From Micromonospora sp. WMMA1363 (GTDB lineage Bacteria > Actinomycetota > Actinomycetes > Mycobacteriales > Micromonosporaceae), in the NCBI RefSeq assembly GCF_030345795.1, contig NZ_JAUALB010000001.1, positions 5,944,001 through 6,008,000 on the forward strand: DNA of 64,000 bases, written 5' to 3'. Within the stretch, counting starts at the first letter, position 1, and each line of letters begins with the position of its first letter. A program made the position numbers and the translations under genes. This document shows, one piece after another, positions 8,613-18,440 of this stretch. Below the pieces are notes generated by a model that did not search any database, was not told the origin of the DNA, and was given only the letters and a program-made list of their open reading frames with translations.

Positions 8613-10239
8613 GGCCCTGTCTCACTTTCGGTGGTGACGGTGGGTGCTGTTATCCGAGGAGGATGCGGTGGCGGAGCAGGGTGAAGCCTGCTCGTCCGTG
8701 CATTTGACGTGCGATTCGTTTGGTCTTGGTGTTGACGCCTTCGGTGGGGCCGTTGCTGTAGGGGAGCGTGAGCGCGGCGTTCACGGCGTCGCGGTCGCGT
8801 TCCAGGCCTCGGGTGAAGGCGTGCAGATGAGGTAGATCGACCGTGCGAACCTGCAGGATCCAGTGCGAGAGCCGGTCGGTGTTTGCGGGTTGAGGCGTCA
8901 GGAGCTCGGCGAAGCGTCCGACAGCGGCGGCGAGTTGGGTCATCTCTGGGCAGGCTGCGGTGAGCCGTGCCAGTAGATCTCGGCGCTCGGGTTTGAGGTT
9001 GTCGGGTCTGGTGAGGATCATCCGGGCGAGGCGGCGTGGGGAGATGTGGCTGCGGTCGGCGTCCGCGCGGCCTTGGTTGATGTACTTGTGCAGGAGGTTG
9101 AGGCAGCCGGTGAAGCCGAGGGTCTTGATCTCGTCGAAGAGGTGCTTGACGCCGACGCTGGGGTCCTCGGCTCGACGTTTGCGTAGGTGTTCGCGGTAGG
9201 GGTCGACGAGGCTGGCACGGTATTTGGGGACGCGGAGCATCCGCTCGGGCCGGTCGGCTCGCGCGTAGCGCTTGACGGTGTTCAGGGCCAACTGCAGACG
9301 GCGGGCGCACTCCAGCAGGCCCACGCCTTGGTCGAGCAGGTCATGGACCTGGTGCCAGCGTTGCTGGGTCGTCCGCGCGCGGGGGCCGTCGTAGATGGGT
9401 GCGTCCAGGACGGGGGCCCAGCAGGTACTGTGCGCCTTCACCTCGCTGAGGGCGGCTTCACAGAGGTTGTGCCACAGGTGCCACCGGTCTGCGACCTGCA
9501 CCGCGTCGGGCAGGGCGCGGCGAATGGCCTCGGCGTAGGTCGCCGAGCCGTCGCGGCATACGACCTCGACGCCGGGATGTGCGCGTAACCACGCTTCGAG
9601 GGTGTCGGCGGTGCGGTCGGGTAGCACGTCGATCCGCTCATGGGTCTCGGCGTCGATCACCACGGTGGCGTAGCGGTGCCGCCGGCGTAGAGCGAAATCG
9701 TCAACGCCGATCACCCGAGGCGTCCGCTCATTGGGCAGCGGGATGCACAGCAGGGCGCGTAGGGCCGTGTGACGGGACAGGCCCATGGCGAGTATCGCCA
9801 GCAGACGCGACCCTGCCCGGCCCGCTAACTCCTTGACGACGGCTTTGACCTGCCTGTTCAAACGGGCTGTGCGGCGCTGGTATCGCTCCAGCACCCCGGG
9901 AACCTGTTCACGGAAGGTGTGGCGGCAGCCGCGCGTGGGGCACACCAGACGCCGCACCCGCACACGGACCACCACCCGGCGCCCGTCGACCGGAACGTCG
10001 GCGACCGTCCGCCAGTGATAGCCGTGCACCCGTCCGGACGAGGCCCCGCACCTCGGGCAGACCGCAGTGTCACGCGGCGTCCGGGCCCGCACCACGATCC
10101 GCTCACCCTCGTCGGTCACGTCCTCGATGACCAGCGGGGACAGCCCCGAGAACACCGTCTGTACAAGTCTGTTGACATCCTCCACATAGGAACAACGACA
10201 CCCGCCACCCTCCGTCACCACCGAAAGTGAGACAGGGCC
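8613..10239 (-). mobile_element. ISL3-family insertion sequence nested in IS256, copy 2
   Basis: Identical insertion point to copy 1, with the CAAATAAC duplication at 8605-8612 and 10240-10247. Confidence 0.95.
8650..10185 (-). CDS. ISL3-family transposase, copy 2
   Basis: Same 511-residue product as at 2116-3651, with the start placed at the GTG inside the inverted repeats. The zinc-ribbon, DDE and C-terminal GPTEGVN segments are intact, so this copy should be able to encode active enzyme. Confidence 0.88.
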   Translation of the reverse strand: MEDVNRLVQTVFSGLSPLVIEDVTDEGERIVVRARTPRDTAVCPRCGASSGRVHGYHWRTVADVPVDGRRVVVRVRVRRLVCPTRGCRHTFREQVPGVLERYQRRTARLNRQVKAVVKELAGRAGSRLLAILAMGLSRHTALRALLCIPLPNERTPRVIGVDDFALRRRHRYATVVIDAETHERIDVLPDRTADTLEAWLRAHPGVEVVCRDGSATYAEAIRRALPDAVQVADRWHLWHNLCEAALSEVKAHSTCWAPVLDAPIYDGPRARTTQQRWHQVHDLLDQGVGLLECARRLQLALNTVKRYARADRPERMLRVPKYRASLVDPYREHLRKRRAEDPSVGVKHLFDEIKTLGFTGCLNLLHKYINQGRADADRSHISPRRLARMILTRPDNLKPERRDLLARLTAACPEMTQLAAAVGRFAELLTPQPANTDRLSHWILQVRTVDLPHLHAFTRGLERDRDAVNAALTLPYSNGPTEGVNTKTKRIARQMHGRAGFTLLRHRILLG

Positions 10240-10279
10240 CAAATAACGGCTGATCGACCGATCAAGGGAGAGACGCCAG

Positions 10280-11560
10280 ATGACGACCGAGACCACCGTG
10301 GGACAGCCGGCCGTGGAGCCGGTGGGTGCGGTCACGGATGAGCAGTTGATCGCGATGCTGGTCGATCGGGCTCGTGGTGACGGGTTGAAGCTGACCGGCG
10401 AGGGTGGGCTGCTGCAGCAGCTGACGAAGCGGGTCCTCGAGTCGGCGTTGGATGGGGAGATCACCGACCACGTCGGCTACGACAAGCACGACCCGGCGGG
10501 TCGGGGTAGCGGGAACACCCGTAACGGCAGCCGGACCAAGACGGTGCTCACCGACGTCGGGCCGGTCGAGGTGCGGGTCCCACGCGACGCCGCCGGGACG
10601 TTCGAGCCGCAGATCGTGCGTAAGCGGCAGCGGCGTCTGACCGGCGTCGACGACATGGTCCTGTCGCTGTCGGCCAAGGGCCTGACCCACGGCGAGATCG
10701 CCGCGCACCTGGCTGAGGTCTACGGCGCTGAGGTGTCGAAGCAGACCATCTCCACGATCACCGACAAGGTCATGGACGGCATGGCCGAGTGGCAGAACCG
10801 GCCCCTGGACCGGGTCTACCCGGTCGTGTTCATCGACGCCATCAACGTCAAGATCAGGGACGGTCAGGTCGCGAACCGGCCGATCTACCTCGCGATGGCG
10901 GTCACCGTCGACGGCCACCGCGACATCCTCGGTATCTGGGCCGGTGACGGCGGCGAGGGCGCCAAGTACTGGCTGCACGTGCTCACCGAGTTGAAGAACC
11001 GCGGCGTGGCCGACGTGCTGATGCTGGTCTGTGACGGGCTCAAGGGACTGCCGGAGACGGTGGAGACGGTGTGGCCGCGCACGATCGTGCAGACGTGTGT
11101 GGTGCACCTGCTGCGCAACTCGTTCCGCTACGCCGCCCGGCAGGACTGGGACAAGATCGCCAAAGCGCTGCGGCCGGTCTACACCGCGGCGACCGAGGAC
11201 GCCGCCACCGAGCGGTTCCTCGAGTTCGCCGAGGCGTGGGGCCGTAAGTATCCGGCGATCGTGAAGCTGTGGGAGAACGCGTGGGCGGAGTTCGTGCCGT
11301 TCCTCGCCTTCGACGTGGAGATCCGCAAGGTCATCTGCTCCACGAACGCGATCGAGTCCGTCAACGCCCGTATCCGCAGGGCCGTGCGAGCTCGTGGCCA
11401 CTTCCCGAACGAGCAGGCCGCACTCAAGTGCGTCTACATGGCCTTGATGAGCCTCGACCCGACCGGAGCCGGCCGCCGACGCTGGACCATACGCTGGAAA
11501 GCACCACTGAACGCCTTCCAGATCGCCTTCGAAGGCCGGCTCACCCCGGCCAACAACTGA
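10280..11560 (+). CDS. IS256-family transposase, copy 2
   Basis: Same 426-residue protein as at 3746-5026, with all mutator-family motifs intact and the same AAGGGAGAG ribosome site. Confidence 0.95.
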   Translation: MTTETTVGQPAVEPVGAVTDEQLIAMLVDRARGDGLKLTGEGGLLQQLTKRVLESALDGEITDHVGYDKHDPAGRGSGNTRNGSRTKTVLTDVGPVEVRVPRDAAGTFEPQIVRKRQRRLTGVDDMVLSLSAKGLTHGEIAAHLAEVYGAEVSKQTISTITDKVMDGMAEWQNRPLDRVYPVVFIDAINVKIRDGQVANRPIYLAMAVTVDGHRDILGIWAGDGGEGAKYWLHVLTELKNRGVADVLMLVCDGLKGLPETVETVWPRTIVQTCVVHLLRNSFRYAARQDWDKIAKALRPVYTAATEDAATERFLEFAEAWGRKYPAIVKLWENAWAEFVPFLAFDVEIRKVICSTNAIESVNARIRRAVRARGHFPNEQAALKCVYMALMSLDPTGAGRRRWTIRWKAPLNAFQIAFEGRLTPANN

Positions 11561-11656
11561 CCACCTCAACAACCAAGATCAGCCGTTAACTTGACACTCC
11601 CTAGTGGCTACGTCGCACCATAATCAGACGGCTTTCGCCTTGCACGGTCCTCGGTA

Positions 11657-12139
11657 TTAGGCGAAACGATCACACGACACGAGCCGACTCAAGAAGTCTT
11701 CAAAGGATGCAGCTAGACGCCTGACTACTCGGTCTTCGTCGATGTACGCAACGGTGGGGTCACCCTCATCACCGGACGCCGAATAGTCGAGCATGACTGC
11801 ATCATGGCCGGCCGACGGCATGTCACAAATAACAACTCCAATCTCTGGATAACCCCACTCTGCAATCATATCGGCGCTACCCAGGCCAGACGTGGAATCA
11901 ATTCCCCACTCGCCACCTATTCCACGAATCGCGCTAATCTGAATGCGATCAGGAGCCCAGGACGTACTGAAGTCGGTCGGATAGCAACGGCGCCGAGGGA
12001 CCCCCCCGTTGCGCTGAAGCAGCAGCTCAACGTAGCTGCGCGGCAAGCGTACGCCCAAGCTTTCCTCTGCCTGACGCACCCTGCCAGCATCCAGCTGCGG
12101 GCCGGTGTAGTAATCATTATCTTCGAATATCTCGATCAT
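11657..12139 (-). CDS. SMI1/KNL1-family immunity protein, array copy
   Basis: Identical to 5123-5605, 160 residues. It lies between IS256 copy 2 and the second toxin tip. A duplicated immunity gene would raise protection against its toxin, if expressed. Confidence 0.88.
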   Translation of the reverse strand: MIEIFEDNDYYTGPQLDAGRVRQAEESLGVRLPRSYVELLLQRNGGVPRRRCYPTDFSTSWAPDRIQISAIRGIGGEWGIDSTSGLGSADMIAEWGYPEIGVVICDMPSAGHDAVMLDYSASGDEGDPTVAYIDEDRVVRRLAASFEDFLSRLVSCDRFA

Positions 12140-12148
12140 AACTCCGCC

Positions 12149-12487
12149 CTAACGCGCAGAGAATCCTCCGGTGTGCCCTGTCTTTGCATGGACGCCTCTC
12201 TCGATTAGCTGCATGAGCCCCGCATCTTGGTGATGATGCCACGTGTACCCATCGGGAGTACGATCCAGCCCAGCCGCTCGGTTGGCGCGGGCGAAGTCTG
12301 TAGACCGGTTACCGGACAGCCCAATCCGGACGTCAGGCACATCAGGATGACGCCAGGCCGAGAAGTCAGGATATCCATTCCGATCGAACGGAACACCAGT
12401 CTTCGGATGGCTCCCACCAGCTAGATGCCCATTTCTTGGACAACCGTTGGTGTTGTGCACGAGGACCGGGGTGTCGCCGGCGAGCAC
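12149..12487 (-). pseudogene. Orphan polymorphic-toxin tip, WHH-type nuclease
   Basis: Identical to 5615-5953: end of a HINT domain (VLVHNT) joined to a WHH nuclease domain with GYTWHHHQD. It is truncated upstream at the same base, so the truncation predates the duplication. Confidence 0.85.
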
Positions 12488-12687
12488 ATAGTACGTGTGG
12501 GATTTTCACCCCGTCACGCAGTGTGACTTACGTTTTCACAGCGTTTCACCCGGCCTTTCGTGGGCGGCGCCCCGTCAGTGCATCGAAGCTTATCGGTGTT
12601 GACGGCGACGGTGACGGCAACCCGAAGAGACTCCCACAGGCGACCCAGGACCATCAGGCCCGCCCAGGTCGATGCATCGCCCTCGTG

Positions 12688-12718
12688 TTGCCACCCCCGG
12701 TATAGCATCCGCTATACT
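12688..12718 (+). promoter_or_regulatory. Promoter and operator of the toxin-antitoxin pair, copy 3
   Basis: Same TTGCCA, TATACT and GTATAGC inverted repeat (12700-12717) as before the toxin at 6191. Confidence 0.65.
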
Positions 12719-12724
12719 CCGGGC

Positions 12725-13090
12725 ATGGCTGCTGGCGAGTGGGAGATCTACCTCGTCAACGAGGTACAGGAGTGGATCGACAACCTCGATCCACTCACCC
12801 ACGCCCGCGTCGTGCAAGCCATCGACCTACTCGCCGACGCCGGCCCAGGGCTCGGCCGGCCGCTGGTCGACACGATCCACAGCTCGGCGATCGCCAACCT
12901 CAAAGAGCTGCGCCCCGGCACCGTGCGCATCCTGTTCGCGTTCGACCCGTGGCGCTCCAGCATCCTGCTCGTCGCCGGAGACAAGACCGGACGCTGGCAG
13001 CAGTGGTACACCGAAGCGATCCCCCTGGCCGAGCAACGTTACGAGATCTACCTGAAGGAACGCGCTAACGAGGAGGGCCGACAGCCATGA
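12725..13090 (+). CDS. HigB/RelE-like toxin (Gp49-like family), array copy 3
   Basis: Identical 121-residue toxin, six bases after the -10 hexamer and overlapping the antitoxin by ATGA. The open frame could be read from 12560, but that upstream part has no family similarity that I can see. Confidence 0.88.
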   Translation: MAAGEWEIYLVNEVQEWIDNLDPLTHARVVQAIDLLADAGPGLGRPLVDTIHSSAIANLKELRPGTVRILFAFDPWRSSILLVAGDKTGRWQQWYTEAIPLAEQRYEIYLKERANEEGRQP

Positions 13091-13404
13091 GCAACTACGC
13101 ACGCTGGCGCGACATCCGCACCACCCACGTCGAGCGCGCCGGCGGCGAACAGGCCGTCGAAGAAGGCAAGCAGGAACTCCTCGCCACCGTGGTCGGACAC
13201 CGCCTCGCCGAGGTACGCCGCGCCCGCGGCCTCACCCAACAGCAGGTCGCCGACCGCATGGGCGTCACCAAAGGCCGCGTCTCCCAGATCGAACAAGGCA
13301 AAATCTCCGGCCAAGACATCGTCGCCCGCTACGCCGCCGCCCTCGGCGGACGCCTCCACCAAGCCATCTACTTCGACGACGGCGACATCGCCGCCATCGC
13401 ATAG
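13087..13404 (+). CDS. HigA-like XRE-family antitoxin, array copy 3
   Basis: Identical 105-residue antitoxin, translationally coupled to the toxin at 12725-13090. Confidence 0.92.
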   Translation: MSNYARWRDIRTTHVERAGGEQAVEEGKQELLATVVGHRLAEVRRARGLTQQQVADRMGVTKGRVSQIEQGKISGQDIVARYAAALGGRLHQAIYFDDGDIAAIA

Positions 13405-13467
13405 CCCCCACTCCACGAGCCTGCCGGGCCAAGATCCGACTGGCTCAAAACTGCTCTACAGGATCAA

Positions 13468-15129
13468 GTGCGCCACGAGGCGCTGTCTTACCGGATAGGG
13501 GTGAAAGACCATCTATCTTCCGGCCATCGTAGTGGCTGGTTGAAGCTGGCGGCAGCCTGACCCGCGGGATGGTGGGGAGGGTGGGAGCAGCCGCGACGAA
13601 CCCGGGACGGTCCAGCACTACCGGATGGATTGGGTTCGGGGAGCAAGACGGGAAGGCATACGAGAGGAACCGGTGTCCGAGGCCTCTTCATGTGTAGGCC
13701 AGCTCCAACCCGGTGGATTTGGGCTGGTAGGCGGTGCGTATCTGATCATCGCGAGTGGGTGGTCGGGGAACTCCTGGGAGGTTCTTGATTGCTGGCCTGG
13801 GAGGTCACGGTGAAGGTCTACGGCGTAGCCGTGACGATGCCGCAGGGGTACAGCCGGGTGCCTAACCCGTCGACCGGAAGGCAGTGAACGTGGGAACCGG
13901 TCACGTCGCGGTCCCTGAATGCCCGTCCGGCCGGGGCGGAGTATCGGGGATAGACGCGTCGCCCGTCGAAGGGCGTGGTCGGGGCGGAGCCGCCGTAGTA
14001 CTCCGAGTTGGGGAAAGCCCAGCGCATGGGGAAGGGCGGCAGTGTGTCAGACAGGGAGAACGCTGCAATGTCCGAAGACACGTCGGTGAATACCGGCGTC
14101 AGCTGGCCGGACGAGATGCTCGCCCGGGGGCTGGTACGGAAGATGCAGGTCAAACTGCACCGTTGGGCGGGAGACGATCGCTCCCGCCGGTTTACCGATC
14201 TGTTCAACCTGGTCTACGACCCGGCGTTCCTCACCGTTGCCTGGCAGCGGGTGAGCACGAACGCCGGAGCGCGGACCGCCGGGGTCGATCGGGCCACCGT
14301 GTCCTACATCGTCCACCGGATCGGGGTGAGCGCGTTCCTCGACCAGGTCCGGGACCTGCTCAAGTCCGGACAGTTCCGGCCAACGCCGGTGCGGCAGGTG
14401 GAGATTCCGAAGGCATCCGGCAAGGTCCGGAGGCTGGGTATCCCCACCGTCACCGACCGCGTGGTCCAGGCCGCGCTGAAGCTTGTTCTTGAACCGATCT
14501 TCGAGGCGGACTTCCTGCCCTGCTCATACGGCTTCCGGCCGATGCGACGGGCGCATGATGCCATCGCGGAGATCCACGCGTTCACCTCCCGCCCCCGCGA
14601 CTACGAGTGGATCGTGGAAGCCGACATCGCCGCGTGTTTCGACGAGATCGATCACGTGGCGCTGATGGATCGGGTGCGGGCACGCGTCAAGGACAGGAAG
14701 ACCCTCGCGCTGGTCAAAGCGTTCCTCAAGGCCGGGATCATGACCGGCACCGGCGAACGCCACGACTCGTGGCGGGGCACCCCGCAAGGCGGGATCTTGT
14801 CACCACTGCTGGCCAACATCGCCCTGTCCACGCTGGATGAACACTTCAACCGGCAGTGGAAATCCTTCGGCGACGGCAACCAGCGGCACCGGCGGCGGGC
14901 ACGCGGGCTGGCCACCTGGCGGCTCGTGCGCTACGCCGACGACTTCGTCGTGCTCGTCAAAGGCCAACAACATCACGCCCAGGCGCTGCTCGATGAGATC
15001 GCCCAGGTCATCGCCCCACTCGGGCTACGCCTGGCCGAAGACAAGACCCGCGTGGTGCACATCGACCAGGGCTTCGACTTCCTCGGGCACACGATCGTGC
15101 GCGACTCTGCTGCCCAATTCGGTTCAGGC
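13468..15129 (+). mobile_element. Group II intron, 5' part only, array copy 3
   Basis: Same GTGCGCC start and same IS256 cut as the other copies; five Gs in the run near 14131. Confidence 0.85.
14068..15129 (+). pseudogene. Truncated group II intron reverse transcriptase, copy 3
   Basis: In frame for 354 codons from ATG 14068 to the IS256 junction, identical to copy 2. The palm with YADD is present; thumb and later domains are missing. Confidence 0.85.
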
Positions 15130-15146
15130 GGGACTGTACAAATAAC

Positions 15147-16773
15147 GGCCCTGTCTCACTTTCGGTGGTGACGGTGGGTGCTGTTATCCGAGGAGGATGC
15201 GGTGGCGGAGCAGGGTGAAGCCTGCTCGTCCGTGCATTTGACGTGCGATTCGTTTGGTCTTGGTGTTGACGCCTTCGGTGGGGCCGTTGCTGTAGGGGAG
15301 CGTGAGCGCGGCGTTCACGGCGTCGCGGTCGCGTTCCAGGCCTCGGGTGAAGGCGTGCAGATGAGGTAGATCGACCGTGCGAACCTGCAGGATCCAGTGC
15401 GAGAGCCGGTCGGTGTTTGCGGGTTGAGGCGTCAGGAGCTCGGCGAAGCGTCCGACAGCGGCGGCGAGTTGGGTCATCTCTGGGCAGGCTGCGGTGAGCC
15501 GTGCCAGTAGATCTCGGCGCTCGGGTTTGAGGTTGTCGGGTCTGGTGAGGATCATCCGGGCGAGGCGGCGTGGGGAGATGTGGCTGCGGTCGGCGTCCGC
15601 GCGGCCTTGGTTGATGTACTTGTGCAGGAGGTTGAGGCAGCCGGTGAAGCCGAGGGTCTTGATCTCGTCGAAGAGGTGCTTGACGCCGACGCTGGGGTCC
15701 TCGGCTCGACGTTTGCGTAGGTGTTCGCGGTAGGGGTCGACGAGGCTGGCACGGTATTTGGGGACGCGGAGCATCCGCTCGGGCCGGTCGGCTCGCGCGT
15801 AGCGCTTGACGGTGTTCAGGGCCAACTGCAGACGGCGGGCGCACTCCAGCAGGCCCACGCCTTGGTCGAGCAGGTCATGGACCTGGTGCCAGCGTTGCTG
15901 GGTCGTCCGCGCGCGGGGGCCGTCGTAGATGGGTGCGTCCAGGACGGGGGCCCAGCAGGTACTGTGCGCCTTCACCTCGCTGAGGGCGGCTTCACAGAGG
16001 TTGTGCCACAGGTGCCACCGGTCTGCGACCTGCACCGCGTCGGGCAGGGCGCGGCGAATGGCCTCGGCGTAGGTCGCCGAGCCGTCGCGGCATACGACCT
16101 CGACGCCGGGATGTGCGCGTAACCACGCTTCGAGGGTGTCGGCGGTGCGGTCGGGTAGCACGTCGATCCGCTCATGGGTCTCGGCGTCGATCACCACGGT
16201 GGCGTAGCGGTGCCGCCGGCGTAGAGCGAAATCGTCAACGCCGATCACCCGAGGCGTCCGCTCATTGGGCAGCGGGATGCACAGCAGGGCGCGTAGGGCC
16301 GTGTGACGGGACAGGCCCATGGCGAGTATCGCCAGCAGACGCGACCCTGCCCGGCCCGCTAACTCCTTGACGACGGCTTTGACCTGCCTGTTCAAACGGG
16401 CTGTGCGGCGCTGGTATCGCTCCAGCACCCCGGGAACCTGTTCACGGAAGGTGTGGCGGCAGCCGCGCGTGGGGCACACCAGACGCCGCACCCGCACACG
16501 GACCACCACCCGGCGCCCGTCGACCGGAACGTCGGCGACCGTCCGCCAGTGATAGCCGTGCACCCGTCCGGACGAGGCCCCGCACCTCGGGCAGACCGCA
16601 GTGTCACGCGGCGTCCGGGCCCGCACCACGATCCGCTCACCCTCGTCGGTCACGTCCTCGATGACCAGCGGGGACAGCCCCGAGAACACCGTCTGTACAA
16701 GTCTGTTGACATCCTCCACATAGGAACAACGACACCCGCCACCCTCCGTCACCACCGAAAGTGAGACAGGGCC
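15147..16773 (-). mobile_element. ISL3-family insertion sequence nested in IS256, copy 3
   Basis: Same insertion with CAAATAAC on both sides (15139-15146 and 16774-16781). Confidence 0.95.
15184..16719 (-). CDS. ISL3-family transposase, copy 3
   Basis: Same 511-residue transposase as at 2116-3651; intact. Confidence 0.88.
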   Translation of the reverse strand: MEDVNRLVQTVFSGLSPLVIEDVTDEGERIVVRARTPRDTAVCPRCGASSGRVHGYHWRTVADVPVDGRRVVVRVRVRRLVCPTRGCRHTFREQVPGVLERYQRRTARLNRQVKAVVKELAGRAGSRLLAILAMGLSRHTALRALLCIPLPNERTPRVIGVDDFALRRRHRYATVVIDAETHERIDVLPDRTADTLEAWLRAHPGVEVVCRDGSATYAEAIRRALPDAVQVADRWHLWHNLCEAALSEVKAHSTCWAPVLDAPIYDGPRARTTQQRWHQVHDLLDQGVGLLECARRLQLALNTVKRYARADRPERMLRVPKYRASLVDPYREHLRKRRAEDPSVGVKHLFDEIKTLGFTGCLNLLHKYINQGRADADRSHISPRRLARMILTRPDNLKPERRDLLARLTAACPEMTQLAAAVGRFAELLTPQPANTDRLSHWILQVRTVDLPHLHAFTRGLERDRDAVNAALTLPYSNGPTEGVNTKTKRIARQMHGRAGFTLLRHRILLG

Positions 16774-16813
16774 CAAATAACGGCTGATCGACCGATCAAG
16801 GGAGAGACGCCAG

Positions 16814-18094
16814 ATGACGACCGAGACCACCGTGGGACAGCCGGCCGTGGAGCCGGTGGGTGCGGTCACGGATGAGCAGTTGATCGCGATGCTGGTCGAT
16901 CGGGCTCGTGGTGACGGGTTGAAGCTGACCGGCGAGGGTGGGCTGCTGCAGCAGCTGACGAAGCGGGTCCTCGAGTCGGCGTTGGATGGGGAGATCACCG
17001 ACCACGTCGGCTACGACAAGCACGACCCGGCGGGTCGGGGTAGCGGGAACACCCGTAACGGCAGCCGGACCAAGACGGTGCTCACCGACGTCGGGCCGGT
17101 CGAGGTGCGGGTCCCACGCGACGCCGCCGGGACGTTCGAGCCGCAGATCGTGCGTAAGCGGCAGCGGCGTCTGACCGGCGTCGACGACATGGTCCTGTCG
17201 CTGTCGGCCAAGGGCCTGACCCACGGCGAGATCGCCGCGCACCTGGCTGAGGTCTACGGCGCTGAGGTGTCGAAGCAGACCATCTCCACGATCACCGACA
17301 AGGTCATGGACGGCATGGCCGAGTGGCAGAACCGGCCCCTGGACCGGGTCTACCCGGTCGTGTTCATCGACGCCATCAACGTCAAGATCAGGGACGGTCA
17401 GGTCGCGAACCGGCCGATCTACCTCGCGATGGCGGTCACCGTCGACGGCCACCGCGACATCCTCGGTATCTGGGCCGGTGACGGCGGCGAGGGCGCCAAG
17501 TACTGGCTGCACGTGCTCACCGAGTTGAAGAACCGCGGCGTGGCCGACGTGCTGATGCTGGTCTGTGACGGGCTCAAGGGACTGCCGGAGACGGTGGAGA
17601 CGGTGTGGCCGCGCACGATCGTGCAGACGTGTGTGGTGCACCTGCTGCGCAACTCGTTCCGCTACGCCGCCCGGCAGGACTGGGACAAGATCGCCAAAGC
17701 GCTGCGGCCGGTCTACACCGCGGCGACCGAGGACGCCGCCACCGAGCGGTTCCTCGAGTTCGCCGAGGCGTGGGGCCGTAAGTATCCGGCGATCGTGAAG
17801 CTGTGGGAGAACGCGTGGGCGGAGTTCGTGCCGTTCCTCGCCTTCGACGTGGAGATCCGCAAGGTCATCTGCTCCACGAACGCGATCGAGTCCGTCAACG
17901 CCCGTATCCGCAGGGCCGTGCGAGCTCGTGGCCACTTCCCGAACGAGCAGGCCGCACTCAAGTGCGTCTACATGGCCTTGATGAGCCTCGACCCGACCGG
18001 AGCCGGCCGCCGACGCTGGACCATACGCTGGAAAGCACCACTGAACGCCTTCCAGATCGCCTTCGAAGGCCGGCTCACCCCGGCCAACAACTGA
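16814..18094 (+). CDS. IS256-family transposase, copy 3
   Basis: Same 426-residue transposase as at 3746-5026; intact. Confidence 0.95.
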   Translation: MTTETTVGQPAVEPVGAVTDEQLIAMLVDRARGDGLKLTGEGGLLQQLTKRVLESALDGEITDHVGYDKHDPAGRGSGNTRNGSRTKTVLTDVGPVEVRVPRDAAGTFEPQIVRKRQRRLTGVDDMVLSLSAKGLTHGEIAAHLAEVYGAEVSKQTISTITDKVMDGMAEWQNRPLDRVYPVVFIDAINVKIRDGQVANRPIYLAMAVTVDGHRDILGIWAGDGGEGAKYWLHVLTELKNRGVADVLMLVCDGLKGLPETVETVWPRTIVQTCVVHLLRNSFRYAARQDWDKIAKALRPVYTAATEDAATERFLEFAEAWGRKYPAIVKLWENAWAEFVPFLAFDVEIRKVICSTNAIESVNARIRRAVRARGHFPNEQAALKCVYMALMSLDPTGAGRRRWTIRWKAPLNAFQIAFEGRLTPANN

Positions 18095-18135
18095 CCACCT
18101 CAACAACCAAGATCAGCCGTTAACTTGACACTCCC

Positions 18136-18355
18136 GCACCCGAAGCTACGACCCGCCGTTGCAGTACTAGTGCATCACGTCGGCGCGTTCCCGGTGTTGG
18201 AGGACCAGCTGACGATGTGGACGCCGGAGTCGGGGGACTCTCCGGACCGGCTGGACGCGCTGGTGCACGGGGTGACGTATCTGCGGTCGAAGGAGTCCAG
18301 GCGGGCGGTGGTGGCGTCGCCGCTTCGGGGCAAAGTCGCAGGTCATGGGCGGTGA
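18136..18355 (+). pseudogene. C-terminal remnant of a phage terminase large subunit
   Basis: About 70 residues in one frame, containing VHHVGAFPVLEDQLTMW, then DSPDRLDALVHGVTYL. This resembles the end of the nuclease domain of phage terminase large subunits, where the VHHVG...LEDQ segment and the DSPDR.DALVW motif are strongly conserved. The remainder of the gene is missing; its left border is exactly the IS256 right end. The last ~20 residues may be off-frame tail. It shows that a prophage or phage-like element once occupied this place. Confidence 0.65.
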
Positions 18356-18359
18356 CGAT

Positions 18360-18390
18360 TGGACAGTCATCGATCTCGAATCGATACAAT
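18360..18390 (+). promoter_or_regulatory. Candidate promoter of the ParB-like gene
   Basis: TGGACA near 18360 and TACAAT at 18385-18390, about 19 bases apart, lie roughly 50 bases before the ParB-like ATG. A good ribosome site, AGGAAGGA, abuts the start codon. The short leader also contains a GTAC...GTAC repeat. Confidence 0.45.
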
Positions 18391-18440
18391 GACTATGTAC
18401 GGCACGAGCTGTACGTGTGTTCACGTGGAATTAGGAAGGA

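Larger units (their letters stand above)
5068..11601. repeat. Tandem array unit, complete copy
   Basis: This is a complete 6534-bp unit: immunity gene, toxin tip, HigB/HigA pair, group II intron 5' part (6934-8595), and IS256-family element with nested ISL3 (8596-11601). It begins directly after the right end of one IS256 copy and ends at the right end of the next. All IS256 copies have the same orientation, as expected for a unit multiplied by recombination between direct IS repeats. Confidence 0.97.
8596..11601 (+). mobile_element. IS256-family insertion sequence carrying a nested ISL3 element, copy 2
   Basis: Same structure and orientation as 2062-5067. Left flank is the intron reverse transcriptase; right flank is the immunity-gene region. 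It therefore joins two array units. Confidence 0.9.
11602..18135. repeat. Tandem array unit, last copy
   Basis: Last complete 6534-bp unit. After its IS256 right end at 18135 the sequence changes to a phage terminase remnant, whereas the two other IS256 copies are followed by the next unit. This fixes the right boundary of the array. Neither IS256 end has a recognisable target duplication with its flank. Confidence 0.97.
15130..18135 (+). mobile_element. IS256-family insertion sequence carrying a nested ISL3 element, copy 3
   Basis: The right terminus CACTCCC ends at 18135 and adjoins the terminase remnant rather than another unit. It is the right border of the array. Confidence 0.9.

Noticed and set aside
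2062..18135. A CRISPR array or phage tandem genome as explanation of the periodic repeats
   Set aside because: The repeat unit is 6.5 kb, bounded by insertion sequences with complete genes. No short regularly spaced repeats and no phage structural genes occur inside it.
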